The notes under the pieces are model-generated. The model did not search any database, was not told the origin of the DNA, and saw nothing but the letters and a program-made list of their open reading frames with translations. From Pseudomonas sp. PB120 (GTDB lineage Bacteria; Pseudomonadota; Gammaproteobacteria; Pseudomonadales; Pseudomonadaceae), in the NCBI RefSeq assembly GCF_009761815.1, contig NZ_RWIN01000103.1, positions 1 through 62,254 of the forward strand: a stretch of DNA of 62,254 nucleotides, in the 5' to 3' direction. The position numbers and the translations under genes are program-made. Shown here piece by piece: positions 9,288 to 17,798 of this stretch (its first letter is position 1; every line of letters starts with the position of its first letter).

Positions 9288-9449
9288 GTAGCAGCTGTCG
9301 AGCTTGCTTTGTGGTGAGGGGATTTATCCCCGTTCGGCGGCGCAGCCGTCGTAATCTTTTTTACGCTGTGTAGCTGAAGAAAAAGGGGCCGCTGCGCAGC
9401 CCAACGGGGATAAATCCCCTCACCACAAAGCAAGCTCGGCAGCTGCTAC
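9288..9449. repeat. 47-bp near-perfect inverted repeat (REP pair, GGGGATTTATCCCC type)
   Basis: Arm 9288-9334 is the reverse complement of arm 9403-9449 with one mismatch by eye. Each arm has an internal GGGGATTTATCCCC palindrome, and a CGGCGGCGCAGCCGTCG / GGGCCGCTGCGCAGCCC motif lies towards the centre. The right arm contains the TAG stop codon of the DUF2855 gene (9446-9448). It is a distinct subtype from the other REP pairs in the window. Confidence 0.88.
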
Positions 9450-10552
9450 ACCAACCGGATGACATGCCCCTCGACCGGCGGAACCTGGCCATGAAACAAC
9501 CGGGAAATCACATCCTGCGCCGCTTCATACCCCGCCCCTTCAACCACGTTCAATAACGGGTTTTCCGCCGCGGTCACCTGCCGGTAAAACTGCTGCAAGC
9601 CCTCGCCAATATGCTGGCTCACCCCTTCCGGCCCCCACTCGGCATTGCGCTTGCGGATCTGGATCGGCGCAAAGAAGAACACCGGTTGCGGCCCCTCGAT
9701 GGCCGTCAGCCGAGCTTCGTCAGTGCTCTGCGCGGAACCGGCGAAGCAGCTGTAAACCAGGTTTCCGGCAAAATGCTGGTGCACGTGATCACGCAAGTCC
9801 AGGTCGCCGGAAAAATCCACGTACAGCGTCGGACGGTCATTGGGCAGGCTCGCCAGTTCGGCGTAGGACACCGTTCGTTCGTAACAGCCAAGCGTTTCGA
9901 CGAACGCCTTGTTACCGGCAGAGGTCAACGCCACACGCTCAAGACCCGGCTGGTTTTCAAGACAGACCGCCGTGCCATACGCGGTTTTGCTCGACGCGCT
10001 GGAGAACACCAGTCGGGTCGCGCCAAAAAGCTGATTGTCCTGGAGGAAGTCCGCGAGCATCGACGAGGTCAGAAACAGCGGTTTGAGCAGGATCTGCAGG
10101 TTTTCAGTGTCCGCGTGGTAGTACGCATCCCAGCTACAACGGGTGTACTGGTTGTAAGCCGATGTCAGCCCCTGCCGATGCTCCGCACCGTCATAGAATC
10201 CTCGTTCAGTAACCCGCTCCGGACGCATCCATAAATGGCTGGCAATCGGAAAATACCCGTAGAAACGCTCCCCGACTTTTATGCCAACAACATCAGAGGC
10301 CACAACATCGGCGAAACCCCACGCCGGGACGTGACCCCAATCAGCTAACCCTGTAGGAAAGAACCCCCAGTAGTTCATCGAATTGCCATAGGCCGCGTAG
10401 GTAATGTTGTTGGTGGTCAGCGCACAGCGCTCGATTTTCAGGATCACTTCGCCGGCAGCCGGACTCAGGCTCCGTTGCTCGTGCTCGATGCGGCTTTGAT
10501 CAAGGGCGTTTTTGCGGGTAATCAGCCGTGTTACCGTGGTTGGACGTTGCAT
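9446..10552 (-). CDS. DUF2855 family protein
   Basis: A 368-aa member of DUF2855, a family of unknown function. Its layout (a beta-rich N-terminal part with GERFYGYFPIASHL, then a FSSASSKTAYGTA segment) recalls medium-chain dehydrogenases without the zinc motifs; that comparison is my inference. The frame is open upstream, but the ATG at 10550-10552 has GGAG 8 nt before it and begins MQRPTTVTRLI. It is divergent from a TetR regulator with only 54 bp between starts, which suggests TetR control. Its stop codon lies inside a REP arm. Confidence 0.88.
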   Translation of the reverse strand: MQRPTTVTRLITRKNALDQSRIEHEQRSLSPAAGEVILKIERCALTTNNITYAAYGNSMNYWGFFPTGLADWGHVPAWGFADVVASDVVGIKVGERFYGYFPIASHLWMRPERVTERGFYDGAEHRQGLTSAYNQYTRCSWDAYYHADTENLQILLKPLFLTSSMLADFLQDNQLFGATRLVFSSASSKTAYGTAVCLENQPGLERVALTSAGNKAFVETLGCYERTVSYAELASLPNDRPTLYVDFSGDLDLRDHVHQHFAGNLVYSCFAGSAQSTDEARLTAIEGPQPVFFFAPIQIRKRNAEWGPEGVSQHIGEGLQQFYRQVTAAENPLLNVVEGAGYEAAQDVISRLFHGQVPPVEGHVIRLV

Positions 10553-10606
10553 TTTCAGACTCCTGCTGCGACAAAGTGGCGGGTAGCACCAGAGTAATGA
10601 CAGACG

Positions 10607-11266
10607 ATGAAGAGCGGGTTCGGAAACGCCAAGGGCAGTGCCTCCATCCTCAATCCACGCGCCAAGCCGCTGAAACGGCCGAGTCAGGCGCGGGCGATTT
10701 TTACGGTGGAAGCGATTTATGAGGCGTTTGTTCGGATTTGGCGACGCAACGGCTGGTCGGGATTGACCACCCGTGAAGTGGCACTGGAAGCGGGTGTCGC
10801 GATTGGCACGCTGTACGACTACTTCCCGAGCAAGGAAGCCTTGTTGTCGGGCTACGTCCGGCATTGCCTGGATGCGTTGTTATTGCGCCTGGATTTACAG
10901 GTCGTTCACGCCAGCGAACTGGACTGGCCCACTCGCATCAAACGCCTGGTGCGCCTGACCTGCGAGCCCGAGGATGCCAGCCTGCCCTTGTTCAACGCTG
11001 AAGTGCTGGCCATCGAACACCAGATCGCCGAACCCAAACATCATCGACGGGTGTTCGAGGAGTTGACGCACAAATGGCGTGAAGCCTTTGCCGCGTGCAG
11101 CGATCTACCCGCACAACCGTCGCAGGCCGCCATCGATGCCTGGTTGATTATGGCCTGGGGCGGCCGTCGCTATTGCGTGGCCACGCAACCGACGGCGGAG
11201 CAAACCGCCGCCTGGCTGTCGGAAATGGAGACGATGATCCGTAGCCGACTGCTCAACTCGCCGTAG
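10607..11266 (+). CDS. TetR/AcrR family transcriptional regulator
   Basis: A 219-aa regulator. The N-terminal HTH is at about residues 28-75 (FTVEAIYEAFVRIW, then TREVALEAGVAIGTLYDYFPSKEALL), a typical TetR helix-turn-helix. The C-terminal ligand domain cannot be assigned. It is divergent from the DUF2855 gene, and the 54-bp gap most likely holds a shared operator, although I see no clear palindrome there. The exact start is uncertain; the N-terminal 20 residues before the HTH are unremarkable. Confidence 0.9.
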   Translation: MKSGFGNAKGSASILNPRAKPLKRPSQARAIFTVEAIYEAFVRIWRRNGWSGLTTREVALEAGVAIGTLYDYFPSKEALLSGYVRHCLDALLLRLDLQVVHASELDWPTRIKRLVRLTCEPEDASLPLFNAEVLAIEHQIAEPKHHRRVFEELTHKWREAFAACSDLPAQPSQAAIDAWLIMAWGGRRYCVATQPTAEQTAAWLSEMETMIRSRLLNSP

Positions 11267-11278
11267 GCCCGCGGCTTG

Positions 11279-11839
11279 TCACATTTTCTTGTGCTGCTCG
11301 ACCCACTGGCCATACGCGTTGATGAAACTTTGCAAGAACGGCTTCACCGCGTCAGACAATTTCCCCGCCTCGTCGAACGCTGAACCGGCCCCGCCCAGGT
11401 AAGCCTCCGGTTGCTGCATGCACGGCACATTGAGAAACACCATGGATTGACGCAAATGGTGGTTGGCGCCAAACCCGCCGATTGCCCCCGGCGACACACT
11501 GATGACAGCGCCGGGCTTGTCGTTCCAGGCACTTTTGCCATAGGGACGCGAGCCAACGTCAATGGCATTCTTCAGCGGCGCCGGCACGGAACGGTTGTAT
11601 TCCGGGGTCACAAACAGCACCGCGTCGGATGAACTCACTTGTTGCCGGAAAGTGCTGTAGGCTGCCGGCGGTGAAGCACCATCGATGTCTTCGTTATAGA
11701 GCGGCAGATCGCCGATTTCGACGATGTTCAGCTTGAGATTGGCCGGTGCCAGGTCGGCCAGGGCCTTTGCAACCTTGCGGTTGATCGATTCCTTTCTCAA
11801 GCTGCCGACCACTACGGCGATCGTATAGACGTTGCTCAT
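11279..11839 (-). CDS. NADPH-dependent FMN reductase family protein
   Basis: A 186-aa flavodoxin-fold reductase (NADPH-dependent FMN reductase/ChrR-like quinone or chromate reductase). The FMN phosphate-binding segment GSLRKESINRK is at residues 12-22, and the conserved PEYNRSVPAPLKNAIDVGSRP and SPGAIGGFGANHHLRQ motifs follow. It is cytoplasmic and soluble. It converges on the TetR gene with 12 bp between stops. Whether quinones, azo compounds or metals are the physiological substrate cannot be decided. Confidence 0.9.
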   Translation of the reverse strand: MSNVYTIAVVVGSLRKESINRKVAKALADLAPANLKLNIVEIGDLPLYNEDIDGASPPAAYSTFRQQVSSSDAVLFVTPEYNRSVPAPLKNAIDVGSRPYGKSAWNDKPGAVISVSPGAIGGFGANHHLRQSMVFLNVPCMQQPEAYLGGAGSAFDEAGKLSDAVKPFLQSFINAYGQWVEQHKKM

Positions 11840-12014
11840 GGAAGTTTCTCGACTGTTCGATGGAAAGAGCTAGTAGTTATAGATGACGATTCAAGCAGTG
11901 GGCGAATGAAAGCACCGCCCCTGACTATTTTTTTCTTGTAGGAAAACTTACATCACCCAAGCACGGTCTACTGAGCCGCAAATTGAGTGATTTATCTCCA
12001 GAGGTTCTAAGCAG

Positions 12015-12275
12015 ATGGCAGCAGTACTCGTCGGTCAGTTCCATGCAAGAGACGCGGAAGGCCGTGTTTATTCCGTGCATGAGTTCCAGGAATCCACCCC
12101 GTCGGCAGACGGCCTCACCGGTTCCACGCCTGTCACCACTTATAAGCTGGCCATTGGCGATCGCGTCAACAAGCTCGACGACAACCAGTTTTTGCTGGTG
12201 CAATCGAACGTCACCATCGTGCGCGAACCTGACACTTTTGTCGGCAGCCTGCCGGAAACCAGCGTCGCTTCATAA
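12015..12275 (+). CDS. Conserved-looking hypothetical protein, 86 aa
   Basis: I do not recognise this gene. The 86-aa product is soluble, has no signal peptide, and reads like a small beta-strand protein (VLVGQFHARDAEGRVYSVHEF, then YKLAIGDRVNKLDDNQF, ending with an extended VREPDTF segment). Codon use matches its neighbours, which favours a real gene. It stands alone between the divergently oriented FMN reductase gene and a LysR gene. The SD is weak (AGAGG about 12 nt before the ATG). Confidence 0.7.
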   Translation: MAAVLVGQFHARDAEGRVYSVHEFQESTPSADGLTGSTPVTTYKLAIGDRVNKLDDNQFLLVQSNVTIVREPDTFVGSLPETSVAS

Positions 12276-12361
12276 CCTCGCGTTATGAGCAGAAGTCATA
12301 TGCGCGGACTTGGGTTAGGATTCAGCCACTGACTCCCACCTGCTGAACATGGACTTCACGC

Positions 12362-13255
12362 ATGCGTTTACGCCATATCGAAGTGATCCAGGCGCTGTTG
12401 CAGACCGGTCACCTGGGTACCGCCGCCGAATGGCTGCAGTTGCCGGTGGCCGAAGTTGAACGCATCCTGCGCGACGCTGAGGATCAGTTGGGTTTCATGC
12501 TGTTTTCCAGCGTGCGCGGGCGTTTGCAGGCCACGCGTGAAGCGCGGGAGATGCAAGTCGGGATCACCCACGTCTACGACGCACTTGAACCGGTCCAGCG
12601 CCTGGCCGCCAGCCTGAAGCAATATCAGGCGCCGCCCCTTCGCGTCATCTGCACCCCGCCGATTGCCCAGCAACTGTTGCCACAGAGTATCGCGGCGCTG
12701 CGTCGACGCCTCCCCGATGCTCCCTGCACCCTCCTCAGCCAACCCACCCGTGACATCGTCCGAAGCCTGCTCCTGCGCGAAAGCGATCTGGGCCTGAGCC
12801 TGCACGATCCCGATCACGCCGACATTGATTGCCAGGTGATTGCCCAGGGCAAGCTTCAGTTACTGGCGCCCCACGGCTGGCTGCAACCGAAGCAGAAGTA
12901 CATTTCGCTGCAAGACCTGGCGGGGCAGTCGTTGGTTGGGCTGGAGGGGCATGATCCGTTGAGTCCGGCACTCGAAAACAAACTGCATGCCTTGCGCCCT
13001 GCCCCGGTCATCCACACTCGGGTACAAACGCACCAGATGATGCGCAGCATGGTCGAGGCCGGTGAAGGCCTGGCCATCGTCGACCCGTTCACCGCCCTCG
13101 GCGCCCGCTCGGCGGGTCTGGATGCCTGCCCGCTGGCGCCAGCCGTGCCGGTCATCGTGTATGCCTTGACCCTCAAGAACGGAGGGCCGTCGGCGGCTGT
13201 TCAGCTTCTGCTGGACATCGTTACGGAACAAGCCGCGGCGATGCTGGCGAACTGA
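12362..13255 (+). CDS. LysR family transcriptional regulator
   Basis: A 297-aa LysR-type protein with the winged HTH in the first 60 residues (RHIEVIQALLQTGHLGTAAE... VAEVERILRDAEDQLGFMLF) and an effector domain from about 90 onward. The HTH is somewhat divergent from the family consensus (no clear AVS recognition turn). Its end overlaps the convergent acetyltransferase gene by 35 bp. No divergent target gene is adjacent, so its regulon is unknown. Confidence 0.88.
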   Translation: MRLRHIEVIQALLQTGHLGTAAEWLQLPVAEVERILRDAEDQLGFMLFSSVRGRLQATREAREMQVGITHVYDALEPVQRLAASLKQYQAPPLRVICTPPIAQQLLPQSIAALRRRLPDAPCTLLSQPTRDIVRSLLLRESDLGLSLHDPDHADIDCQVIAQGKLQLLAPHGWLQPKQKYISLQDLAGQSLVGLEGHDPLSPALENKLHALRPAPVIHTRVQTHQMMRSMVEAGEGLAIVDPFTALGARSAGLDACPLAPAVPVIVYALTLKNGGPSAAVQLLLDIVTEQAAAMLAN

Positions 13256-13853
13256 GCGGGTTTTCCAGCGGGTTATCGAACAATCGATACCAGAACAGTG
13301 CCACTTCGGCGGTGTTCGGGTCGATACCGCGATAACGCAGGTGATCGATTCCGCCAATCACGTAACCGCATCGTTCATAGAGCCGGCAGGCCCCAAGGTT
13401 GTTGTTCTGGGTCTCGAGCATGATGCCCGGCAGTTTCTTTTTGCGACTCCAGAACTGCGCTACATCGAGCAACGCCTTGGCCACGCCATGCCGGCGCGCT
13501 GGCGCATGCACCGCCAGTTCGTCGATATGGGCAAAGCCGTTCCAGTTGGTACTGACCACCAGATGGCCGACCGGCTCATCGTCGAGAAAAGCCATGAAAA
13601 TGGCGCTGTCCGGGGCATCACGGAAACTGCCGAACTCCTCGGGATCAATGCCGTAGCACTTGCGATAAGGCGTGATGGGCGTAACCGGCCACTGGTCGAC
13701 CGGTTTACCGATTTCGGGCGCGCCATAGGCCGCGACTTCAAAGCTGAAATCGCTGCCCCAGATGTACGCGGCGAAGCCATCGTCGGCTACACGCACGGAC
13801 AGCCCTGGGTATTTTGGATTCATGAGCGGTTGCATACTGGGAAAGGTCCTCAT
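13221..13853 (-). CDS. GNAT acetyltransferase resembling streptothricin acetyltransferase (Sat)
   Basis: A 210-aa GNAT-fold enzyme. The acetyl-CoA loop is RRHGVAKALLD. The segment GIMLETQNNNLGACRLYERC followed by GY...GGIDHLRYRGIDPNTAEVALFWY closely resembles Sat enzymes, which acetylate the beta-lysine amino group of streptothricin. The ATG at 13851-13853 overlaps the TGA of the decarboxylase gene (13850-13852) as ATGA, so translation is probably coupled. A TTG 12 nt upstream is less likely. The 3' end overlaps the convergent LysR gene by 35 bp. The natural acceptor is unknown; lysine, cadaverine or another diamine is my inference. Confidence 0.88.
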   Translation of the reverse strand: MRTFPSMQPLMNPKYPGLSVRVADDGFAAYIWGSDFSFEVAAYGAPEIGKPVDQWPVTPITPYRKCYGIDPEEFGSFRDAPDSAIFMAFLDDEPVGHLVVSTNWNGFAHIDELAVHAPARRHGVAKALLDVAQFWSRKKKLPGIMLETQNNNLGACRLYERCGYVIGGIDHLRYRGIDPNTAEVALFWYRLFDNPLENPLSSPASPRLVP

Positions 13854-16105
13854 TCCTTGATGCAATCGACGGTGTAGTGCCGTCCATTGCCCTCGTCTTC
13901 GTGTTGCAAGCCGTGCACATCAGCGACAAACCCCGGGAAGCTGCTGTCGAATGTACGGGCAAACGCCAGGTAATCGATGATCGAGCGCGTCGACTCGGTG
14001 AAACGCTCGCCGGGCATGATCAACGGGATCCCCGGCGGGTATGGCACCAGCATCACGGCCGCGATTCGCCCATCCAGAGCATCGATCGAAACCGCTTCAA
14101 CGTCGCCACGCACCAACTGATCATAGGCGTCTGCGGGCTTCATCGCGATTTCCGGGAGGACCGTGTACATGCGCTTGAGGTGTTTGGCCGTGGCATTGCT
14201 GCGGTAACAGGCGTGCAATTGATCACACAGATCGCGCAAACCCATGCCCTGGTAGCGCCCAACTTTCTGTTGCGCCACGCACGGCAGGCAAGTTGCCAGA
14301 CTGACATTGGCGTCGTAGCTGCGTTTGAACTCCAGCAATTCGGTCAGCAACGTGCTCCATTTGCCCTTGGTGATGCCCATGGAGAACAGCACCAGGAACG
14401 AATACAACCCGGTCTTTTCAACCACCAGCCCCCGCTCCCAGAGGAATTTGCTGACCACCGCCGCCGGAATCCCGCGCTCGCTCAACGCGCCGCCCGCGGT
14501 CAGGCCGGGCATCACCAGGGTGACTTTGATCGGATCGAGCAGCACGTAGTCGTCGGTGACGCCACCAAAGCCGTGCCAGTCGGCATCGGTCTGCAGCAGC
14601 CAGTCTTCGGTGACCACGCGATCAATACCTTCCACCGACGGTGGCTGCCAGATAGAGAACCACCAGTCGTCCGCCGCGATATGCTGGCGCAGATTGGCCA
14701 GGGCCCGGCGAAAACTCAGGGCCTCATCAAACATTTCCTGCAACAACGAGCGCCCGGCCGGGCCTTCCATCATGGCCGAGGCCACGTCGAGCGACGCGAT
14801 GATGCTGTACTGCGGCGATGTCGAGATGTGCATCATGAAGGCTTCGTTGAAGCGGTCACGGTCCAGTTGCCGCGCGCCACCGTCCTGGACATGGATCATC
14901 GAGGCCTGACTGAACGCCGCCAGCAATTTGTGCGTGGAATGGGTGGTGAACACCAGCGGGCTGTCTTCGCTGCGGGAGGTGCCCATGCCGTAACGCCCCG
15001 AGAAAAACTCGTGAAACGCGGCGTAGGCGTACCAGGCTTCGTCGAAGTGCAGCACCTCGACGCTGTTGCCCAGGCTCTGTTTGATCAGCTCGGCGTTGTA
15101 GCAGAGGCCGTCATACGTCGAATTGGTCACCACCGCGAGTTTGACCTTGAGCTCACGCCCCTGGGTCAACGGGCTGGCGTCGATCTTGGCCTGAATCGAT
15201 TCGCGACTGAACTCGCTGAGCGGGATCGGCCCGATGATCCCCAGCTCATTACGCTCAGGACACAAATACAGCGGGATGGCGCCGGTCATGATGATCGAGT
15301 GCAACACCGACTTGTGGCAATTGCGGTCCACCAACACCAGGTCATCGCGGGCAACCATCGAATGCCAGACGATCTTGTTTGCAGTCGACGTGCCATTGAT
15401 CACGAAAAACGTGTGATCGGCCCCGAAGTTACGGGCTGCGCGAGCCTCCGCCTCGGCCAGCGGGCCGGTGTGATCCAGCAGCGAACCGAGCTCCGGCACC
15501 GACACCGACAAATCCGAACGCAGGGTATTTTCCCCAAAAAACTGGTGAAACGCCTGGCCTACCGGGCTTTTATGATACGCCACGCCGCCGCCATGACCGG
15601 GGGTGTGCCAGGAATAGTTGGAGTCGGCGGTGTGCTGGACCAGGGCCTTGAAAAAAGGCGGCAGCAGGCCATCGAGGTACTTGCGCGCCGCTCGCGCCAC
15701 CTGCCGCGCCAGAAAGGGCACGGTGTCTTCGAACAGATAGAGAATGCCGCGCAGCTGGTTAAGCTCGTCCATGGCGTCGGCCGGGGCGTTTTCCAGGGTG
15801 ACTTGTTCACCGAGAGCGAAGATCGGCAGATCCGGTGCACGAACCCGCGCGAGACCGATCAATTCGGCCATGTTCTGTAACAAATGAGAATGGGCGCTGG
15901 CGTCTTCAGACGCGATCAACATGCAGGAAAGGCCATGGTGGGTTGAAGCCACCAGACGTCCTTCCGTGTAGTTCACCGCCGAAACGATGCTGAAGCCTTC
16001 CTGTTCCAGCTCGCGGGCGATGCCCCGCACGCGGTCACCGGCAACGGTGTCGGCCTTGATGTCGCGGTGGACGATCAGGACCGGGAATTTCAAATCTTTA
16101 TACAT
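13850..16105 (-). CDS. ldcA: Lysine/arginine/ornithine decarboxylase (PLP, LdcA-type)
   Basis: A 751-aa PLP-dependent decarboxylase of the prokaryotic Orn/Lys/Arg class with an N-terminal wing domain, the central PLP fold and a C-terminal domain. The Schiff-base Lys is K393 in HSTHK, and D355 in FDEAW contacts the PLP ring nitrogen. P. aeruginosa LdcA, the lysine decarboxylase making cadaverine, has this length and the same neighbours (dnaQ, rnhA, gloB, mltD). Substrate preference among Lys, Arg and Orn is not proven by sequence. It is followed by an acetyltransferase with overlapping stop and start codons and preceded by a hairpin. Confidence 0.92.
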   Translation of the reverse strand: MYKDLKFPVLIVHRDIKADTVAGDRVRGIARELEQEGFSIVSAVNYTEGRLVASTHHGLSCMLIASEDASAHSHLLQNMAELIGLARVRAPDLPIFALGEQVTLENAPADAMDELNQLRGILYLFEDTVPFLARQVARAARKYLDGLLPPFFKALVQHTADSNYSWHTPGHGGGVAYHKSPVGQAFHQFFGENTLRSDLSVSVPELGSLLDHTGPLAEAEARAARNFGADHTFFVINGTSTANKIVWHSMVARDDLVLVDRNCHKSVLHSIIMTGAIPLYLCPERNELGIIGPIPLSEFSRESIQAKIDASPLTQGRELKVKLAVVTNSTYDGLCYNAELIKQSLGNSVEVLHFDEAWYAYAAFHEFFSGRYGMGTSRSEDSPLVFTTHSTHKLLAAFSQASMIHVQDGGARQLDRDRFNEAFMMHISTSPQYSIIASLDVASAMMEGPAGRSLLQEMFDEALSFRRALANLRQHIAADDWWFSIWQPPSVEGIDRVVTEDWLLQTDADWHGFGGVTDDYVLLDPIKVTLVMPGLTAGGALSERGIPAAVVSKFLWERGLVVEKTGLYSFLVLFSMGITKGKWSTLLTELLEFKRSYDANVSLATCLPCVAQQKVGRYQGMGLRDLCDQLHACYRSNATAKHLKRMYTVLPEIAMKPADAYDQLVRGDVEAVSIDALDGRIAAVMLVPYPPGIPLIMPGERFTESTRSIIDYLAFARTFDSSFPGFVADVHGLQHEDEGNGRHYTVDCIKE

Positions 16106-16116
16106 GGGGCTCAGTG

Positions 16117-16155
16117 TCCTGAGGCGGCAAGCCTTGGCTTGCCAATCACCTCAGG
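16117..16155 (-). promoter_or_regulatory. Hairpin overlapping the ribosome-binding region of ldcA
   Basis: A perfect 8-bp stem (GGCAAGCC 16126-16133, GGCTTGCC 16136-16143) is enclosed by a second pair (CCTGAGG 16118-16124, CCTCAGG 16149-16155). In the mRNA the 3' strand of the outer stem contains part of AGGA (16117-16120), about 11 nt before the ldcA ATG. It could modulate ribosome access. It is seen directly as a dyad; function is inferred. Confidence 0.5.
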
Positions 16156-16253
16156 GTAGAGGGTTGGAGCGGTTGTGGCGAGAGGCGTGCCCGAAAGCGG
16201 GTCGGTGGGCGCACCATAACGAAGCGGAAAAACCGGGCACAGCAGTTAACAAC

Positions 16254-16391
16254 CTGTGGCGAGGGAGCTTGTCGGAACGCCGCATCGTCCCGCTGGGTTG
16301 TGAAGCGCCCCCCTGTATTCTTCAGTGGGTACGGGGCGACAGGGTTTACGACTGCTGCGCAGCCGAGCGGGAGCAAGCTCCCTCGCCACAA
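16254..16391. repeat. REP inverted pair (CTGTGGCGAGGGAGC family)
   Basis: The left arm starts at CTGTGGCGAGGGAGCTTG (16254) and the right arm ends in GCAAGCTCCCTCGCCACA (to 16390). Inner parts carry the CTGGGTTGTGAAGCG / GCTGCGCAGCCGAGCG motif. It occupies most of the 310-bp gap between ldcA and dnaQ; the rest (16156-16253) shows no gene. Confidence 0.85.
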
Positions 16392-16415
16392 AAGCCCCTT
16401 GCATTCATGAGTGGC

Positions 16416-17174
16416 TCAGGCCTGGGCCTTCGCCTCGACCAATTGTTGCCACAACGACGGTGCACCGGCGGATTTGGCGATGGCTTCCAGACGCGTCACG
16501 TGCCGAGCCAGGTCGTCTTCACTGGCGCGGATGATCCGGGTCGGTTGGCGATCAGCCGGCAGACGGCGGATTTCGGTCGCGGAGTTGTCCGCACCTTCAC
16601 CCGAACCGTTGCCATCGGAGGCGTTACCCGCCAGCGACAGGCTGGTCTGGCCCCCGGTCATGGTCAGGTAAACGTCGGCGAGAATCTCGGAGTCGAGCAA
16701 TGCGCCGTGGAGTTCGCGGCCGGAGTTGTCGACGCCATAGCGTTTGCACAACGCATCGAGGCTGTTGCGCTGCCCGGGGTGACGTTCCCGGGCCATCATC
16801 AGGGTGTCGAGGATCGAGCAGTGCTGGGTGATGTCCGCGCGATCGTGCTGGCCCATCAGGGCGAATTCGTTGTTGATGAAGCCAACGTCGAACGCCGCGT
16901 TATGAATGATCAGCTGCGCGCCCTTGATGAATTCGAAGAACTCATCGGCCACTTCAGTGAAACGCGGCTTACCCACCAGGAACTCGTTGGTGATGCCGTG
17001 GACGCCGATGGCGCCCTCGTCACTCTCGCGGTCCGGTTGCAGGTAAACGTGGAAATGCCGGCCCGTCAGGCGCCGACCGATCAACTCGACGCAACCGATT
17101 TCAATAATCCGGTGGCCGTCGGTCACCGGCATGCCAGTGGTTTCGGTATCGAGTACAACGGATCTGGTGGCCAT
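16416..17174 (-). CDS. dnaQ: DNA polymerase III epsilon subunit (3'-5' proofreading exonuclease)
   Basis: A 252-aa DEDDh exonuclease, the proofreading subunit of the replicative polymerase. The ExoI motif is D9-x-E11 in VVLDTETTGM, ExoII is around HNAAFDVGF, and ExoIII holds H..D (LHGALLDSEILADVY). A C-terminal tail for binding the alpha subunit follows. The length is close to E. coli epsilon (243). It is next to rnhA in the same direction, with an 80-bp gap between the genes; in enterobacteria the two genes are divergent neighbours. Confidence 0.96.
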   Translation of the reverse strand: MATRSVVLDTETTGMPVTDGHRIIEIGCVELIGRRLTGRHFHVYLQPDRESDEGAIGVHGITNEFLVGKPRFTEVADEFFEFIKGAQLIIHNAAFDVGFINNEFALMGQHDRADITQHCSILDTLMMARERHPGQRNSLDALCKRYGVDNSGRELHGALLDSEILADVYLTMTGGQTSLSLAGNASDGNGSGEGADNSATEIRRLPADRQPTRIIRASEDDLARHVTRLEAIAKSAGAPSLWQQLVEAKAQA

Positions 17175-17254
17175 CAGTGCTCAGCTCTCAACGGGTCATT
17201 CGTGCAAAAAACGGCGATGTTAACACGCTCGCCGGGGTGTTTCAGGTATCGAAA

Positions 17255-17707
17255 TCAAGCCTGCTTGAAGCCCCGGACCTCATCCACGCCACGGTTGGCC
17301 AACTGGTCCGCCCGCTCGTTGCCGTGATGGCCAATGTGCCCGCGCACCCATTTCCAGGTGACGTTGTGGCGATTGACCTGCTCGTCGAGCAACTTCCACA
17401 AATCGGCATTTTTAACCGGTTCTTTCGCCGCCGTTTTCCAGCCGCGTTTCTTCCAGTTGTCCATCCACTCGTTGATGCCTTTCATGACGTACTGGGAGTC
17501 GGTCACCAGCAACACGTCGCAGGAACGCTTGAGTTCTTCCAGGCCACGGATGGCGCCCATCAGTTCCATGCGGTTGTTGGTGGTGTTGGCTTCGCCGCCC
17601 CAGAGTTCTTTTTCAACGCCCTTGCAGACCAGCAGTGCGCCCCAGCCGCCTGGGCCAGGGTTGCCTTTGCAGGCGCCGTCGGTGAAGAGTTCAACGCTAT
17701 CGCTCAT
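17255..17707 (-). CDS. rnhA: Ribonuclease HI
   Basis: A 150-aa RNase HI that cuts the RNA strand of RNA-DNA hybrids. Active-site carboxylates are seen in FTDGACKGNPGPGGW (D10), TNNRMELMGA (Glu) and LLVTDSQYVMKG (Asp), with a fourth Asp near the C-terminus (NERADQLAN). The basic-handle region WKKRGWKTAAKEPVKN is present. It lies between dnaQ and a methyltransferase gene, all on the minus strand. Confidence 0.97.
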   Translation of the reverse strand: MSDSVELFTDGACKGNPGPGGWGALLVCKGVEKELWGGEANTTNNRMELMGAIRGLEELKRSCDVLLVTDSQYVMKGINEWMDNWKKRGWKTAAKEPVKNADLWKLLDEQVNRHNVTWKWVRGHIGHHGNERADQLANRGVDEVRGFKQA

Positions 17708-17798
17708 GCCAATCTATCCAGAAAATGCGGTGGCTCGTCGATCAAGGATCGAAGATGCCCGAGGCCGGGAGTGACCCGACCGGAAATATAAAGGTGTA

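Noticed and set aside
13877..15880. A 667-codon open frame antisense to ldcA
   Set aside because: The sense strand encodes a full-length PLP decarboxylase; the antisense frame has low-complexity Gln/His/Arg composition typical of shadows.
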